DNA of 42,957 bases from Fidelibacterota bacterium. Lineage in GTDB: Bacteria; Fidelibacterota; UBA2242. This document shows positions 1-9,263 of this stretch, piece by piece. Where the stretch lies: the NCBI GenBank assembly GCA_016782645.1, contig JADHYC010000016.1, positions 1-42,957 on the forward strand. The letters run 5' to 3'. The translations under genes and the position numbers were made by a program. The notes below the pieces were generated by a model. It was not told the DNA's origin and ran no database searches. It worked only from the letters and a program-made list of their open reading frames with translations. Numbering within the stretch: the first letter of the stretch is position 1; the number at the start of each line of letters is the position of its first letter.

Positions 1-371
1 GCAAAATAAACGGCTTTATTTTTTACCATTGAATCGATGACATCTTTTCCACGAGGCCCTTTCCCTATCATTCCTTTCAACCCAGCATCCATAAGAATTG
101 GAGAATATGAATCCATTCTATAGCTTGTAGTTGGACCTGCAGAACCGATAGGTTTCCCTGATCTCGCTGGCGCAGGACCCACAAAATAAATGACTTGCCC
201 CTTTATATCAAACGGTAATTCTTTCCCCTCTTTGATGAGCTCAACTAATCGTTTATGAGCTGCATCGCGTGCTGTATAAATTGTTCCGCTAATTAATACT
301 TTATCCCCAACATTTAGCTTTTCCAACTCTTCAGTTTTCAACGGTGTATTCAAGTGTATAACGTTTACCAT
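1..371 (-). CDS. Fumarate hydratase class I, beta subunit (partial, C-terminus cut by window edge)
   Basis: Beta (C-terminal) subunit of the two-subunit iron-sulfur hydro-lyase that interconverts fumarate and malate in the TCA cycle. The visible 123 residues carry the family motifs TARDAAHKRL and GPTTSYRMD, the latter in the substrate-binding region, followed by MIGKGPRGKD. I place the start at the ATG at 371 because GGAG sits six bases upstream of it; an in-frame ATG at 383 lacks an SD sequence. It lies downstream of the alpha subunit on the same strand, but with a 142-base gap where partners usually abut. Tartrate dehydratase (TtdB) is homologous and cannot be excluded from sequence alone. 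The gene runs off the left edge. Confidence 0.93.
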   Translation of the reverse strand, partial: MVNVIHLNTPLKTEELEKLNVGDKVLISGTIYTARDAAHKRLVELIKEGKELPFDIKGQVIYFVGPAPARSGKPIGSAGPTTSYRMDSYSPILMDAGLKGMIGKGPRGKDVIDSMVKNKAVYF

Positions 372-513
372 TTTAGACTCCATTATTTTCTATTTATATT
401 TATTAAGATACTTTAGTTAAATCTGTCAAAGTATTACATGACTTTGGTACCAATTGTCGACACTGGAATTGACTCAAGTCTCGATTCTGTTCCAACCATC
501 AACCCCTTTAATA

Positions 514-1362
514 CTATTGAATTACAGTACTTTTATGACGATGGCAATGGCACTGTACATTAACAGCAATAGGCATTGAAGCAATGTGACAGGGTTTACT
601 TAAAATCTGCACAGCCAAAGCTGTTGTCCTGCCACCGAGTCCCTGCGGTCCAATACCAAGCTTATTAATTCGCTCTAATATCTCATCCTCTACAACCGCC
701 CATTTTGGATCGGGACTCTTTTCCGTAAGCGGTCTAAGCAGAGATTTTTTTGCTAGAAGTGCGCTTTGTTCAAAACTTCCACCAAGCCCAACACCAACAA
801 CGACAGGAGGGCAGGGATTACCACCGGATCTTTTTATCCTATCTATAACAAAGTCTTTCACTCCTTCGATTCCATCTGCAGCTTTCATCATTTTGACTTC
901 ACTCATATTCTCAGCACCACCACCTTTTGGAGCAACAGTTATTTTGATGGAATCGCCCGGAACAATATCAGTATATATCAATGCAGGCGTATTATCCTTT
1001 GTATTTTTCCTTTCAATAACTGGATCGTCAACCATAGATTTTCGGAGGTATCCATCTATATAACCTTGTCGAACCCCTTCATTGATCGCTTCGTAAAAAT
1101 CACCACCTACTAGATGTACATCCTGCCCTAATTCTACAAATACAATAGCAACACCTGTATCTTGACAAAGAGGCATTTTCTCCTCAGCAGCTAATTTATG
1201 ATTCTCAAGTATCAAAGATAAAATATCTATTGCAGTGGAAGATTCCTCTTTTTCCCTATACTCTTTTATTTTTTCAACTACATCATCGTTAACATAATAG
1301 TTAGCGTCTATACACAATTTTTTAACTACTGGTGTAACCTTTGAAACATTAATTTCTCTCAA
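514..1362 (-). CDS. Fumarate hydratase class I, alpha subunit
   Basis: Iron-sulfur subunit of class I fumarate hydratase, 282 residues, the normal length for the separate alpha chain. The three expected [4Fe-4S] cysteines are visible: Cys66 (MPLCQDTG), Cys184 (GGNPCPPVVVG) and Cys271 (NVQCHCHRH). GGGAENMSEVKM and GLGGRTTALAV are also typical. The start is TTG at 1362, with AAGGAGG (1374-1368) five bases upstream. A longer in-frame reading from 1464 would add 34 hydrophobic residues without an SD sequence and is unlikely. The beta subunit follows. Being oxygen-sensitive, the enzyme suits anaerobic or microaerobic life. L(+)-tartrate dehydratase alpha is the alternative. Confidence 0.94.
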   Translation of the reverse strand: MREINVSKVTPVVKKLCIDANYYVNDDVVEKIKEYREKEESSTAIDILSLILENHKLAAEEKMPLCQDTGVAIVFVELGQDVHLVGGDFYEAINEGVRQGYIDGYLRKSMVDDPVIERKNTKDNTPALIYTDIVPGDSIKITVAPKGGGAENMSEVKMMKAADGIEGVKDFVIDRIKRSGGNPCPPVVVGVGLGGSFEQSALLAKKSLLRPLTEKSPDPKWAVVEDEILERINKLGIGPQGLGGRTTALAVQILSKPCHIASMPIAVNVQCHCHRHKSTVIQ

Positions 1363-1367
1363 AATAT

Positions 1368-1374
1368 CCTCCTT
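1368..1374 (-). promoter_or_regulatory. Ribosome binding site deciding the TTG start of the fumarase alpha subunit
   Basis: AAGGAGG on the minus strand, five bases before TTG at 1362. It fixes the start against the upstream in-frame ATG at 1464. Confidence 0.85.
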
Positions 1375-1526
1375 TTTTAATTCAGTTAAAATATAAAACA
1401 GATATATTTTAGAGGCAATTGTCAACCATTGAATTTCAAGATTTAGAACAGTGTAAAAAAACAAATTAAAAACAGGGTTAAAAAACTTGATTATAGAAAT
1501 ACCATCTTATAAATTCACCATTTGTT

Positions 1527-2036
1527 ATGAAGATTCGACTTAAATCATTAAAAGAAGGCCACCAAATATTAGAATATTCCTCATCAAGGAGTGATCTTAA
1601 TCTTACAGATAATTATTTTAACAGCCCAATTATCGTAACTCTCTCAATAAATAAAGGCTCCACTGAAATAAGTATAAACGGTGAAATTCAGACAATATTA
1701 GATCTTGAATGTGATCGATGTTTATCTCTCTTTCAACAAACTCTTAAATCTTCATTTAAAATAATTTTAAGCCAAATAGATATAGATGCAATGAATTGTG
1801 ATGAAAATATAATTTCCTTTTCTTCAAATACAAGTGAAGTGGACATCCTACCTCAAATAAGAGATGCATTGATTTTAAATATACCTCTTAAAAAATTATG
1901 TCGCAAATCTTGTAAAGGTCTGTGTCCAAAATGTGGTGCAAACCTCAATATAGAAAAATGTAAATGTGATACTACCTCTATAGACCCCAGATGGGAACCA
2001 TTAAAAAATGTTTTAATCAACATTAAGGAGGAATAA
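1527..2036 (+). CDS. DUF177 (YceD family) protein
   Basis: Small protein of the DUF177/YceD family, linked in other bacteria to 23S rRNA accumulation and almost always encoded directly before rpmF, as here. It has 169 residues. LECDRCLSLF in the middle and a cysteine cluster near the C-terminus (CRKSCKGLCPKCG, then CKCD) are diagnostic; the cysteines may bind zinc. Only four bases separate it from rpmF, so they are co-transcribed. The ATG at 1527 has no clear SD sequence. It is the first gene of the plus-strand fab cluster and diverges from fumarase, so a promoter for it should lie in 1363-1526. Confidence 0.9.
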   Translation: MKIRLKSLKEGHQILEYSSSRSDLNLTDNYFNSPIIVTLSINKGSTEISINGEIQTILDLECDRCLSLFQQTLKSSFKIILSQIDIDAMNCDENIISFSSNTSEVDILPQIRDALILNIPLKKLCRKSCKGLCPKCGANLNIEKCKCDTTSIDPRWEPLKNVLINIKEE

Positions 2037-2040
2037 TAAA

Positions 2041-2223
2041 TTGGCATTACCTAAACGAAAACTATCAAAATCAAGAAGAAACAAACGAAGAACTCATTGG
2101 AAATTAACTGCTCCAACTGTTGTTAAATGCCCTCAATGCAATGAACCGAAGCTGCCTCATAGGGCTTGTCCCAATTGCGGATATTACAAAGGACGACCTG
2201 TTGTCTCAGCAAAAGAGAAATAA
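2041..2223 (+). CDS. rpmF: 50S ribosomal protein L32
   Basis: Large-subunit protein L32, 60 residues, the full family length. The start is TTG, preceded by AAGGAGG at the end of the DUF177 gene. The N-terminus ALPKRKLSKSRRNKRRTHWK is typical. The two pairs CPQC and CPNC form the zinc ribbon, so this is the zinc-binding form. In many bacteria rpmF is followed by plsX; here 153 AT-rich bases with no recognisable gene lead straight to fabH. Confidence 0.97.
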   Translation: MALPKRKLSKSRRNKRRTHWKLTAPTVVKCPQCNEPKLPHRACPNCGYYKGRPVVSAKEK

Positions 2224-2376
2224 AGTATTTTTACTGAACAAAGCCATGCTAAATGGAACAAAAATAATTTCTCTCTTGGATTATTTTTCAATGAATTTTA
2301 TATGTTTTTATTTATATTTTAGTATCTAATTCTAAATCAAAACTATATATTAGCAAATAAGTAATGAAGGTACATT

Positions 2377-3384
2377 TTGAATAAATTAAGAACTACAATT
2401 ACTGCTATAGGTAAATATACTCCTAAGCGCATTTTAGCCAATCCCGAACTTGAAAAAATGGTTGATACCACCGATGAATGGATTCGCACTCGAACCGGAG
2501 TCATAGAAAGACATATTGTCGAAAAAGGAGAAGCAACATCAGATATGGGAGCAGCAGCATTTGAAGATATGAAAAATCGATTCAGCGTTGACCCACTAGA
2601 TATTGATCTAATAATAGTAGCGACTGTAACACCAGATATGTTCTTTCCATCAACTGCAGCTATAATCCAACATAGTATCGGAGCAAAAAATGCCTGGGGT
2701 TTTGATCTATCCGCAGCGTGTTCCGGTTTTTTATACGCTCTTGTTGCGGGTTTACAATTTATTGAAACAGGTCAACATCAGAAAGTGCTTATATTTGGAG
2801 CAGACACAATGAGCAGTATTACTGATTATACAGACCGTAATACATGTGTATTATTCGGAGATGCTGCTAGTGTAGTGCTCCTTGAATCAACAAAAGGTAA
2901 CGACGATTCAGGTATTATAGACTCTATCGTTAAAATGGATGGAGCAGGACAAAAATATCTATATATGGCAGGTGGTGGCAGTAAAAACCCACCTACACAT
3001 GAAACAATAGATAAGAAAATGCACTATTTATATCAGGAAGGGAGACCTGTTTTCAAATTCGCTGTAAGTAAAATGGTAGAGACTGCAACCGAAATTCTTG
3101 AACGCAACTCATTAACCGGTCAGGATATTACTCTTTTTGTACCACACCAAGCTAATATACGTATCATTAATGCATGCGCAAGCAAACTCAAGCTAAAAGA
3201 TGAACAGGTGATGCGAAATATTGATAAATATGCAAATACAACAGCAGCAACTATTCCACTCGGTCTAATCGAAGCAATGGATGAAAAAAGGATAAAAAAG
3301 GGAGACATAATACTTCTCACAGCTTTTGGTGGTGGCTTTACATGGGGAAGTATTCTCTTAAGATGGGGATTCAACTATGGGTAA
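2377..3384 (+). CDS. fabH: 3-oxoacyl-[ACP] synthase III (KAS III)
   Basis: Condenses acetyl-CoA (or another short acyl-CoA) with malonyl-ACP to start fatty-acid synthesis in the cytoplasm. It has 335 residues. The catalytic triad is in place: Cys115 (SAACSGFLYA), His257 (VPHQANIRI) and Asn287 (YANTTAATIP). The start is TTG at 2377 with GAAGG six bases upstream; the nearby ATG at 2364 is out of frame. The end overlaps the fabD start by eight bases, which suggests translational coupling. Acyl-CoA preference (straight or branched primer) cannot be read from the sequence. Confidence 0.97.
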   Translation: MNKLRTTITAIGKYTPKRILANPELEKMVDTTDEWIRTRTGVIERHIVEKGEATSDMGAAAFEDMKNRFSVDPLDIDLIIVATVTPDMFFPSTAAIIQHSIGAKNAWGFDLSAACSGFLYALVAGLQFIETGQHQKVLIFGADTMSSITDYTDRNTCVLFGDAASVVLLESTKGNDDSGIIDSIVKMDGAGQKYLYMAGGGSKNPPTHETIDKKMHYLYQEGRPVFKFAVSKMVETATEILERNSLTGQDITLFVPHQANIRIINACASKLKLKDEQVMRNIDKYANTTAATIPLGLIEAMDEKRIKKGDIILLTAFGGGFTWGSILLRWGFNYG

Positions 3385-4303
3385 AACTGCTTTCGTTTTT
3401 CCAGGACAGGCTTCTCAATTCGTTGGGATGGGATTAGACTTTTATAATAGAAGTACCATTGCTATAAAGTTTTATGACTACGCAGAAGGAATTTTTGATT
3501 TCCCATTAAAAGAATGTTCGTTTTATGGACCTTTAAAAAATCTAACAGAAACAAAAGTAACCCAGCCAGCAATCTTTGTTCATTCTCTGATAGTTTTTGA
3601 AGAACTTAAAGCAAAGGGCTGCGTACCTGATATGGTAGCAGGCCATAGCCTTGGCGAATATTCTGCATTGGCTGCGGCGGAAACACTTTCTTTTGAAGAC
3701 GGCTTAGAAATGGTTAAAATTCGTTCGGAACAGATGCAGATTGCTTCACAAAATCACGATGGTACTATGGCGGCAATTGTCGGCCTGAGCTATGATAAAG
3801 TAAAAGAAGTTTTAAATACGTCCGGCTTTTCTGGGGTATGCGAAATTGCCAATTACAATTCTCCTACACAAATAGTTATCAGTGGAGAACCTCATGCAGT
3901 CCAACCAGTTATGCTCGAATTGAAAAATGCCGGCGCAAAAATGGCAATTGAACTTTCAGTAGGTGGAGCATTTCACTCAGCTCTTATGAACGAAGCAAGA
4001 GAAAAATTAAAAGAAGCACTTGATTCTACCGCCTTTAATTCACCAAAATTTCCGATTTATTCAAACGTTACAGGAACATCCACAAAGGATCCAACTGAAA
4101 TAAAAGATAGATTATATCAACAGCTAACTTCACCAGTATTATGGATGGATACAATTCAAAACATGATAATAGATGGCGTTGATTTTTTCCTCGAAGTAGG
4201 TCCTGGAAAAGTTCTACAGGGACTTATCAAAAGAATAGCAAACGATATTAAAATACAAGGAGTTTCAAACTTCGAAGATCTGAAGAATTTTCAATGGAAA
4301 TAG
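3377..4303 (+). CDS. fabD: Malonyl-CoA:ACP transacylase
   Basis: Loads malonate from CoA onto acyl carrier protein, feeding FabH and FabF. It has 308 residues, the normal length. The opening TAFVFPGQASQFVGMG, nucleophile Ser91 in GHSLGEYSA and His200 in GGAFHSALM form the expected Ser-His pair, and VGPGKVLQGL near the end is also typical. It overlaps fabH by eight bases and fabG by ten, so the three are translated as a coupled unit. Confidence 0.97.
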   Translation: MGKTAFVFPGQASQFVGMGLDFYNRSTIAIKFYDYAEGIFDFPLKECSFYGPLKNLTETKVTQPAIFVHSLIVFEELKAKGCVPDMVAGHSLGEYSALAAAETLSFEDGLEMVKIRSEQMQIASQNHDGTMAAIVGLSYDKVKEVLNTSGFSGVCEIANYNSPTQIVISGEPHAVQPVMLELKNAGAKMAIELSVGGAFHSALMNEAREKLKEALDSTAFNSPKFPIYSNVTGTSTKDPTEIKDRLYQQLTSPVLWMDTIQNMIIDGVDFFLEVGPGKVLQGLIKRIANDIKIQGVSNFEDLKNFQWK

Positions 4304-5040
4304 ATTTTAACGACAAAGTAATAATTGTAACAGGCTCCGGAAGAGGAATTGGCAGAGAAATAGCTGAATCCTTTACTAAAAATGGAGCCACTGTTATAAT
4401 ATCCGATTACAGCACTGAATCTTTAATAGAAGCGGAAAATTTATTTAAAACTAAAGGGTATTCATTCAAGGCAATTCCATGTGATGTAACAAATAGGGAA
4501 GATGTACAAAACCTAATAGACTTAACTTATAAAGAATTCGGAAAGATCGATGTTCTAATTAACAACGCAGGAATTACTAAAGATAATCTAATTTTAAGAA
4601 TGAAAGATGAACAATGGGATTCCGTAATTGAAACCAATTTAAAGGGTGTTTTCTTAACAACCCGTGCATCAATAAAATATTTTTTGAAGCAAAGATATGG
4701 AAAAATTATCAACATAAGTTCGGTCGTCGGTATAACTGGAAATATCGGTCAATCTAATTATTCTGCAAGCAAAGCGGGAATTATTGGTTTTTCAAAATCA
4801 ATCGCTCGAGAATTAGCCATCAGAAACATTACAGTAAATATTGTTGCACCGGGCTTTATAGATACTCCAATGACATCTGTTTTACCTGATGGGGTAAAAG
4901 AGAACTTTATAAAAAAAATCCCCTTAAAACGTATGGGGACACCAACAGATATTGCGAACATAGTGCTATTTATAGCATCACCATTAGCAGATTATATAAC
5001 AGGTCAAGTTATAAATGTTGACGGTGGAATGGTAATGTAA
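4294..5040 (+). CDS. fabG: 3-oxoacyl-[ACP] reductase
   Basis: NADPH-dependent short-chain dehydrogenase that reduces 3-oxoacyl-ACP to 3-hydroxyacyl-ACP in the elongation cycle. It has 248 residues. The Rossmann motif GSGRGIG (residues 14-20), NNAG (90-93), Ser143 in NISSVVG, and Tyr156/Lys160 in YSASK give the complete SDR active site. The start overlaps fabD by ten bases and the acyl carrier protein gene follows after 19 bases. The operon position separates it from the many other SDR enzymes. Confidence 0.96.
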   Translation: MEIDFNDKVIIVTGSGRGIGREIAESFTKNGATVIISDYSTESLIEAENLFKTKGYSFKAIPCDVTNREDVQNLIDLTYKEFGKIDVLINNAGITKDNLILRMKDEQWDSVIETNLKGVFLTTRASIKYFLKQRYGKIINISSVVGITGNIGQSNYSASKAGIIGFSKSIARELAIRNITVNIVAPGFIDTPMTSVLPDGVKENFIKKIPLKRMGTPTDIANIVLFIASPLADYITGQVINVDGGMVM

Positions 5041-5059
5041 AACATATTGGGAGGATAAA

Positions 5060-5296
5060 ATGGGGCATTTTGAAAAAATCCAAGAAATCGTAGCTGACAA
5101 ATTGGGTGTAGAAAAATCTAAAATCAGCATGGAAGCTTCCTTTATAGATGATTTAGGCGCTGATTCTCTGGATACAGTTGAGCTCATTATGAAAATGGAG
5201 GAAGATTTTAACATTGAAATTCCAGATGAAGATGCTGAAAATCTTCGAACTGTTGGCGATGTCGTTAAATACCTCGATTCCAAAATAGAAAAATAG
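5060..5296 (+). CDS. acpP: Acyl carrier protein
   Basis: Carries growing acyl chains on a 4'-phosphopantetheine arm attached at Ser36 in the DSLD motif ([10 protein letters not shown]). It has 78 acidic residues, the normal size. A strong SD (GGGAGG) sits a few bases before the ATG. It lies between fabG and fabF, the standard order, so it serves the type II fatty-acid synthase. Confidence 0.98.
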   Translation: MGHFEKIQEIVADKLGVEKSKISMEASFIDDLGADSLDTVELIMKMEEDFNIEIPDEDAENLRTVGDVVKYLDSKIEK

Positions 5297-5309
5297 ATAA
5301 GATTTTTCT

Positions 5310-6551
5310 ATGGAAAAAAGAGTTGTTGTAACCGGGTTGGGCATCATTTCCCCTATCGGAAATGATGTTCCAACCTTTTGGGAAAACCTCCTTAACGGCG
5401 TTAGCGGGGTAGGTATAATCAAAGCCTTTGATACTGAAGGTCTTCCGACAAGGATATCTGCAGAAATTCCAGATTTCGATCCTTTAAATTACTTTAGCAA
5501 TAAAGAATCCAAACGGATGGATCGTGTTGCAATGCTCGGTATTGCAGCTGCTCAGGAAGCAATAGAAGATTCAGACTTATTAAAATCAAGTTACAACTCG
5601 GAACGAGTAGGAGTAATTACAGGATCCGGAATCGGAGGAATTAATACATTTGAAACTCAGCACGAATTATTCTTAAAAAAGGGAAGACGATTTGTTAGCC
5701 CGTTTTATATTCCAATGATGATTCCTGATATCATCGCAGGTTATATTTCAATACGCTGGGAATTTTTAGGTCCCAACTATTCGGTTTCTTCCGCTTGTGC
5801 TTCATCATCTCATACAATTGGAATCGCTTATCAGCATATTCGCTCTGGAGATGCGGATGTTATGATTACTGGCGGTGCTGAATCCAGTATTACTCCTCTT
5901 TCCTTAGCTGGGTTTACGAACATGAAAGCTCTTTCAAAAAGGAATGATGAACCGGAAAAAGCAAGCAGACCTTTTGATCTTAAAAGGGATGGATTCATAA
6001 TGGGCGAAGGTGCCGGGATTATTGTTTTAGAGGAGTTGGAATATGCCCGTAGGAGAGGAGCAAATATCTACGGTGAAATTATAGGCTACGGTTTTTCTGC
6101 TGACGGTTACCATATAACAGCACCTCATCCTGAAGGAAAAGGAGCTTCTTTATCTATGGAATCCGCAATCCGAATGTCTAATTTGCCTAAAGAAGCCTTT
6201 GGATATATCAATGCGCACGGAACATCAACCCTATTTAACGATAAATATGAAACTATTGCAATTAAATCTGTATTTGGGAAACTGGCAAATAAGATTAATA
6301 TAAGTTCAACTAAATCAATGACCGGACATCTATTGGGTGCAGCGGGAGGTGTCGAATTTATCTCCTTAATATTATCTCTGAAAAATCAGGAAATCCCTCC
6401 AACTATTAATTATGAATTTCCTGACCCTGAATGTGACCTCAATTATACACCAAATAAATCACAGAGAAAAGATTTTATTGCGGGATTAAGCAATAATTTT
6501 GGTTTTGGTGGTCACAACGCAGTTCTAGCGGCTAAAAGATTTGAGTCTTAA
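5310..6551 (+). CDS. fabF: 3-oxoacyl-[ACP] synthase II (KAS II)
   Basis: Elongating condensing enzyme that joins acyl-ACP and malonyl-ACP. It has 413 residues, the usual length. The KAS triad is intact: Cys163 (SSACASSSHT), a histidine in NAHGTSTLFND and one in SMTGHLLGAAGG, with the C-terminal NNFGFGGHNA loop. The usual proline of GTSTPxND is leucine here, a minor change. It starts 13 bases after acpP and is followed six bases later by rnc, so rnc is probably read in the same operon. Confidence 0.97.
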   Translation: MEKRVVVTGLGIISPIGNDVPTFWENLLNGVSGVGIIKAFDTEGLPTRISAEIPDFDPLNYFSNKESKRMDRVAMLGIAAAQEAIEDSDLLKSSYNSERVGVITGSGIGGINTFETQHELFLKKGRRFVSPFYIPMMIPDIIAGYISIRWEFLGPNYSVSSACASSSHTIGIAYQHIRSGDADVMITGGAESSITPLSLAGFTNMKALSKRNDEPEKASRPFDLKRDGFIMGEGAGIIVLEELEYARRRGANIYGEIIGYGFSADGYHITAPHPEGKGASLSMESAIRMSNLPKEAFGYINAHGTSTLFNDKYETIAIKSVFGKLANKINISSTKSMTGHLLGAAGGVEFISLILSLKNQEIPPTINYEFPDPECDLNYTPNKSQRKDFIAGLSNNFGFGGHNAVLAAKRFES

Positions 6552-6557
6552 CTAACC

Positions 6558-7304
6558 TTGGTATTTACAATAATAAAACGTCTTTTTAAATCTCCATCTG
6601 ATATTGAGAAAAAATTGGGGTATGTTTTTAGAAACCGTCAACTTTTAACAATTGCGCTCACCCATCGTTCTAAAACCAAAGATAATCATAAATCCTATGA
6701 GCGGTTAGAATTTCTCGGAGACTCTATCCTTGAATTAATAATCTCTGAGTATTTATATAAAAAATATCCAAAAAAATCAGAGGGGGAACTAACTCTCTTA
6801 CGCTCAATTATAGTAAACAAAGATTCTTTATATGAAGTGGGCTCAAGTTTCAATCTTCAACAGCATTGTATCGTTGATAGAAGCTTGAACTTAAACAACT
6901 CATCCACTTTGAAAACACTTATATCCAGTATGATAGAATCTATAATTGGTGCTGTATACCTCGACCGTGGTCTGAATGCTGCTAGTTCTCTTGTGCATAA
7001 ATGGATTATTAAAACAGTCAAAGAGGAAGATTACATTTCCAAATTCAACTATAAAGGTCAACTCTTTGAGATTTGCCAAAAGAATGGAAAGAATTTACCA
7101 CAATTTAAAACGGAAAAAATTTCAGGCCCTGATCATGCCAGAACCTATACTGTATCGGTTTATTTAGCAAAAGAAAAATTGGGAACTGGAAAAGGCTCTA
7201 CTAAAAGATCGGCAGAAGAAAGATCCGCAAAAGAAGCACTTATAAAATTATCAACTAATCTGAATAATTCACAAGCAAATGATAAAAGCAGATTAAGTAT
7301 TTAA
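6558..7304 (+). CDS. rnc: Ribonuclease III
   Basis: Double-strand-specific endoribonuclease for rRNA and mRNA processing. It has 248 residues. The N-terminal RNase III domain carries the signature YERLEFLGDSILEL (Glu48, Glu51, Asp55) and a C-terminal double-stranded-RNA-binding domain ends in GSTKRSAEERSAKEAL. The second metal-binding motif reads SSMIESIIGAVYLD: the glutamate is kept, but the position that is aspartate in E. coli RNase III (D114) is serine. The start is TTG, six bases after the fabF stop. acpP-fabF-rnc is a common order. It is the last gene of the plus-strand cluster. Confidence 0.96.
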   Translation: MVFTIIKRLFKSPSDIEKKLGYVFRNRQLLTIALTHRSKTKDNHKSYERLEFLGDSILELIISEYLYKKYPKKSEGELTLLRSIIVNKDSLYEVGSSFNLQQHCIVDRSLNLNNSSTLKTLISSMIESIIGAVYLDRGLNAASSLVHKWIIKTVKEEDYISKFNYKGQLFEICQKNGKNLPQFKTEKISGPDHARTYTVSVYLAKEKLGTGKGSTKRSAEERSAKEALIKLSTNLNNSQANDKSRLSI

Positions 7305-7324
7305 AATAGTGTTACTTATGACCC

Positions 7325-7343
7325 TTGACTGCAGTTGAGTCAA
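7325..7343. terminator. Weak hairpin between convergent rnc and DUF151 genes
   Basis: TTGACT and AGTCAA form a six-pair stem with a seven-base loop in the short convergent intergenic space, overlapping the stop of the minus-strand gene. An AT-rich tract follows on the plus side, but there is no clear T-run. It is only a candidate bidirectional terminator. Confidence 0.25.
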
Positions 7344-7921
7344 TTTATATTGGATTCTCCTTCTAAAGTAAAAATTTGATCACGAAGTTTAGCAGCAAGT
7401 TCATAATTTTCTTCGTCTACTGCCTTTTGAAGGTTGAATTTTAATTCAAATAAATGATTTAATCTCTTTATTTCAGGAATTTCATCTTCCATCTCTTCGC
7501 TTTTCTTCAGTTTCTCATGAGAAATCTGTCCTGCCTCTCTCATCACTTTTTCTGCTACATATATAGGAGCTCCCATTCGGAGAGCCAATGCCATGGCATC
7601 ACTTGGGCGAGAATCTACTTCGATTAATTTACCTCTATCCTTTTTTTGTATAAGGACCTTGGCATAAAATGTCCCGCCAACGAGATTACTAATAATAATT
7701 TCCCGAATTGTAAGATCTAAATTCATCATTACATCAGTGAAAAGATCATGTATCATTGGACGTGGCATCTCAACTTTTTCCAGAGCAAGAGCAATAGCCT
7801 GCGCCTCAAATACGCCGACAATTATTGGAAGCTGGCGACTACCTTTAACTTCTTTCAATATAACTGCATATCCCTTACTAGGAGGGTAATACATTATCTT
7901 TTCTATCTGTACTCTAATCAT
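7340..7921 (-). CDS. DUF151 bifunctional nuclease-like protein with C-terminal UVR motif
   Basis: Protein of 193 residues. Residues 1-130 form a DUF151/BFN domain, a family whose founding plant members have DNase and RNase activity and whose bacterial role is unclear. Motifs are LPIIVGVFEAQAIALAL, MPRPMIHDLFTDVM and DSRPSDAMALALRMGAPI. The last 45 residues carry a UvrB/UvrC-like helix pair, AVDEENYELAAKLRDQI. That fusion is common in this family. The gene ends a minus-strand run, 42 bases after the isomerase gene, and is convergent with rnc. Nuclease activity is inferred from family membership only. Confidence 0.88.
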   Translation of the reverse strand: MIRVQIEKIMYYPPSKGYAVILKEVKGSRQLPIIVGVFEAQAIALALEKVEMPRPMIHDLFTDVMMNLDLTIREIIISNLVGGTFYAKVLIQKKDRGKLIEVDSRPSDAMALALRMGAPIYVAEKVMREAGQISHEKLKKSEEMEDEIPEIKRLNHLFELKFNLQKAVDEENYELAAKLRDQIFTLEGESNIN

Positions 7922-7963
7922 ATCATTTATTACAGCATAATCAGGCTAAAATATAATAAATAA

Positions 7964-9049
7964 CTAAACACTCTCTGCCAAAGATTTTTTCAAAATATCA
8001 ATCTTTCTCACAGGAGTTGGATCAGTTTTATAGCTTATTGCCAGATACCAGGAAACAAAATCACCCAGATATATTAATGAAAACCATCTGGTTAAGCGAG
8101 AGATTCCTTTTGATTTAATTTCCAGTATCTTTGCCGGAAAAGGTTTACCATCAGTATCATTCTCCAGCAATTGTTTTGTGACATGTCGACGAAGAGCAAT
8201 TCTTTTTGAATCCTCATTATCTATTAGAAAAATTACGGATATCCTTTTATAAACATCAATTAGGTTTTCCCATCCAACAATTTCATTATGATTCATCTCT
8301 GGAATTGCATTATAGTAGGCAAGGATTTTCCCATTTTCTGATAACTGAGTCGTCCAACGGTGAGCTATCATTACTGTTGAATCTGCTACGCCATATATCA
8401 CAGGAATTGTACCACACAATTCTTGAGCTAAATTATACGCTTTATTAGGAATTTTATCCGGATGATGAGCCGCGGCAATCTCCTCAAGGTAACTTATAGT
8501 TTCATTGACATCATTCAAATGGTCAGATAAGGTTAACCCTAATTTTGAAAGAGAAAGCAGTAACGGAACAAATATAAAGCCAAAAGCCGTTCTTGGAGGA
8601 AACCCGGTTGGTATCTTAATATGTTTATGAATACCTGCTCTTGTAGATGAAATTTTATTAAAAATTCTTTCAAGCTCTCCACCACTTGAAATTCCAAGTA
8701 AATTGGTTTTCCTCTCAATTCCTTGACTCAAACAAGATAATGTCTCTTCAGTATTTCCTGAATAACTTACAAGAATCATTAATGTTTTTTCATTTACATA
8801 ATCAGGTATAGAATAATTTCTTACAACTTCCATCGGTATGGATAGCTCATCCCTGAGTAAATTTTTAATAAAATCACCGCAAATAGCTGATCCACCCATA
8901 CCACAATAAACTATATTGTCAATTGAACCTGAAATATCAGGCAGTTCAACCTCTTTAGCTATTTCTAAAGCCTCTTTCATCTGATTATGAAAATCGAGTA
9001 TAATATCCAGCATTTTCGATTCATCAACATCATAGTTAAATTTTTCCAT
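7964..9049 (-). CDS. Bifunctional phosphoglucose/phosphomannose isomerase
   Basis: Cytoplasmic sugar isomerase with two SIS domains, interconverting glucose-6-P or mannose-6-P and fructose-6-P. It has 361 residues, typical of the bifunctional PGI/PMI family first described in archaea and also found in scattered bacteria. GMGGSAI (residues 50-56) and SYSGNTEET (95-103) bind the sugar phosphate, and NHNEIVGWE holds the expected catalytic glutamate. It sits in a minus-strand run with Enzyme I and phosphomannomutase, so it probably links glycolytic intermediates to mannose-1-P for glycan synthesis. A 214-base gap separates it from ptsI; I see no clear promoter or gene in that gap. Confidence 0.92.
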   Translation of the reverse strand: MEKFNYDVDESKMLDIILDFHNQMKEALEIAKEVELPDISGSIDNIVYCGMGGSAICGDFIKNLLRDELSIPMEVVRNYSIPDYVNEKTLMILVSYSGNTEETLSCLSQGIERKTNLLGISSGGELERIFNKISSTRAGIHKHIKIPTGFPPRTAFGFIFVPLLLSLSKLGLTLSDHLNDVNETISYLEEIAAAHHPDKIPNKAYNLAQELCGTIPVIYGVADSTVMIAHRWTTQLSENGKILAYYNAIPEMNHNEIVGWENLIDVYKRISVIFLIDNEDSKRIALRRHVTKQLLENDTDGKPFPAKILEIKSKGISRLTRWFSLIYLGDFVSWYLAISYKTDPTPVRKIDILKKSLAESV

Positions 9050-9263
9050 AAATAGCTCCCAACTCTATATTAATTGTTTTTTCAACTAACTACAATACAT
9101 CAAGCTCATAGAAATATGTCATCGTTCAAAGTTGCGATTCCTACATTTCGTGTTGTAGAATTTATACATCATACTTCCAAATATTTAGTACCCTTATCAT
9201 TTCATCACCTTTTATCCAACGCCCATCTTATAAACTAACATTATATTCTTACATATTATCTCT

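Noticed and set aside
1420..1425. Perfect TTGACA on the minus strand upstream of the fumarase alpha gene
   Set aside because: No TATAAT-like element lies at 16-18 bases, so I cannot support a sigma-70 promoter there.
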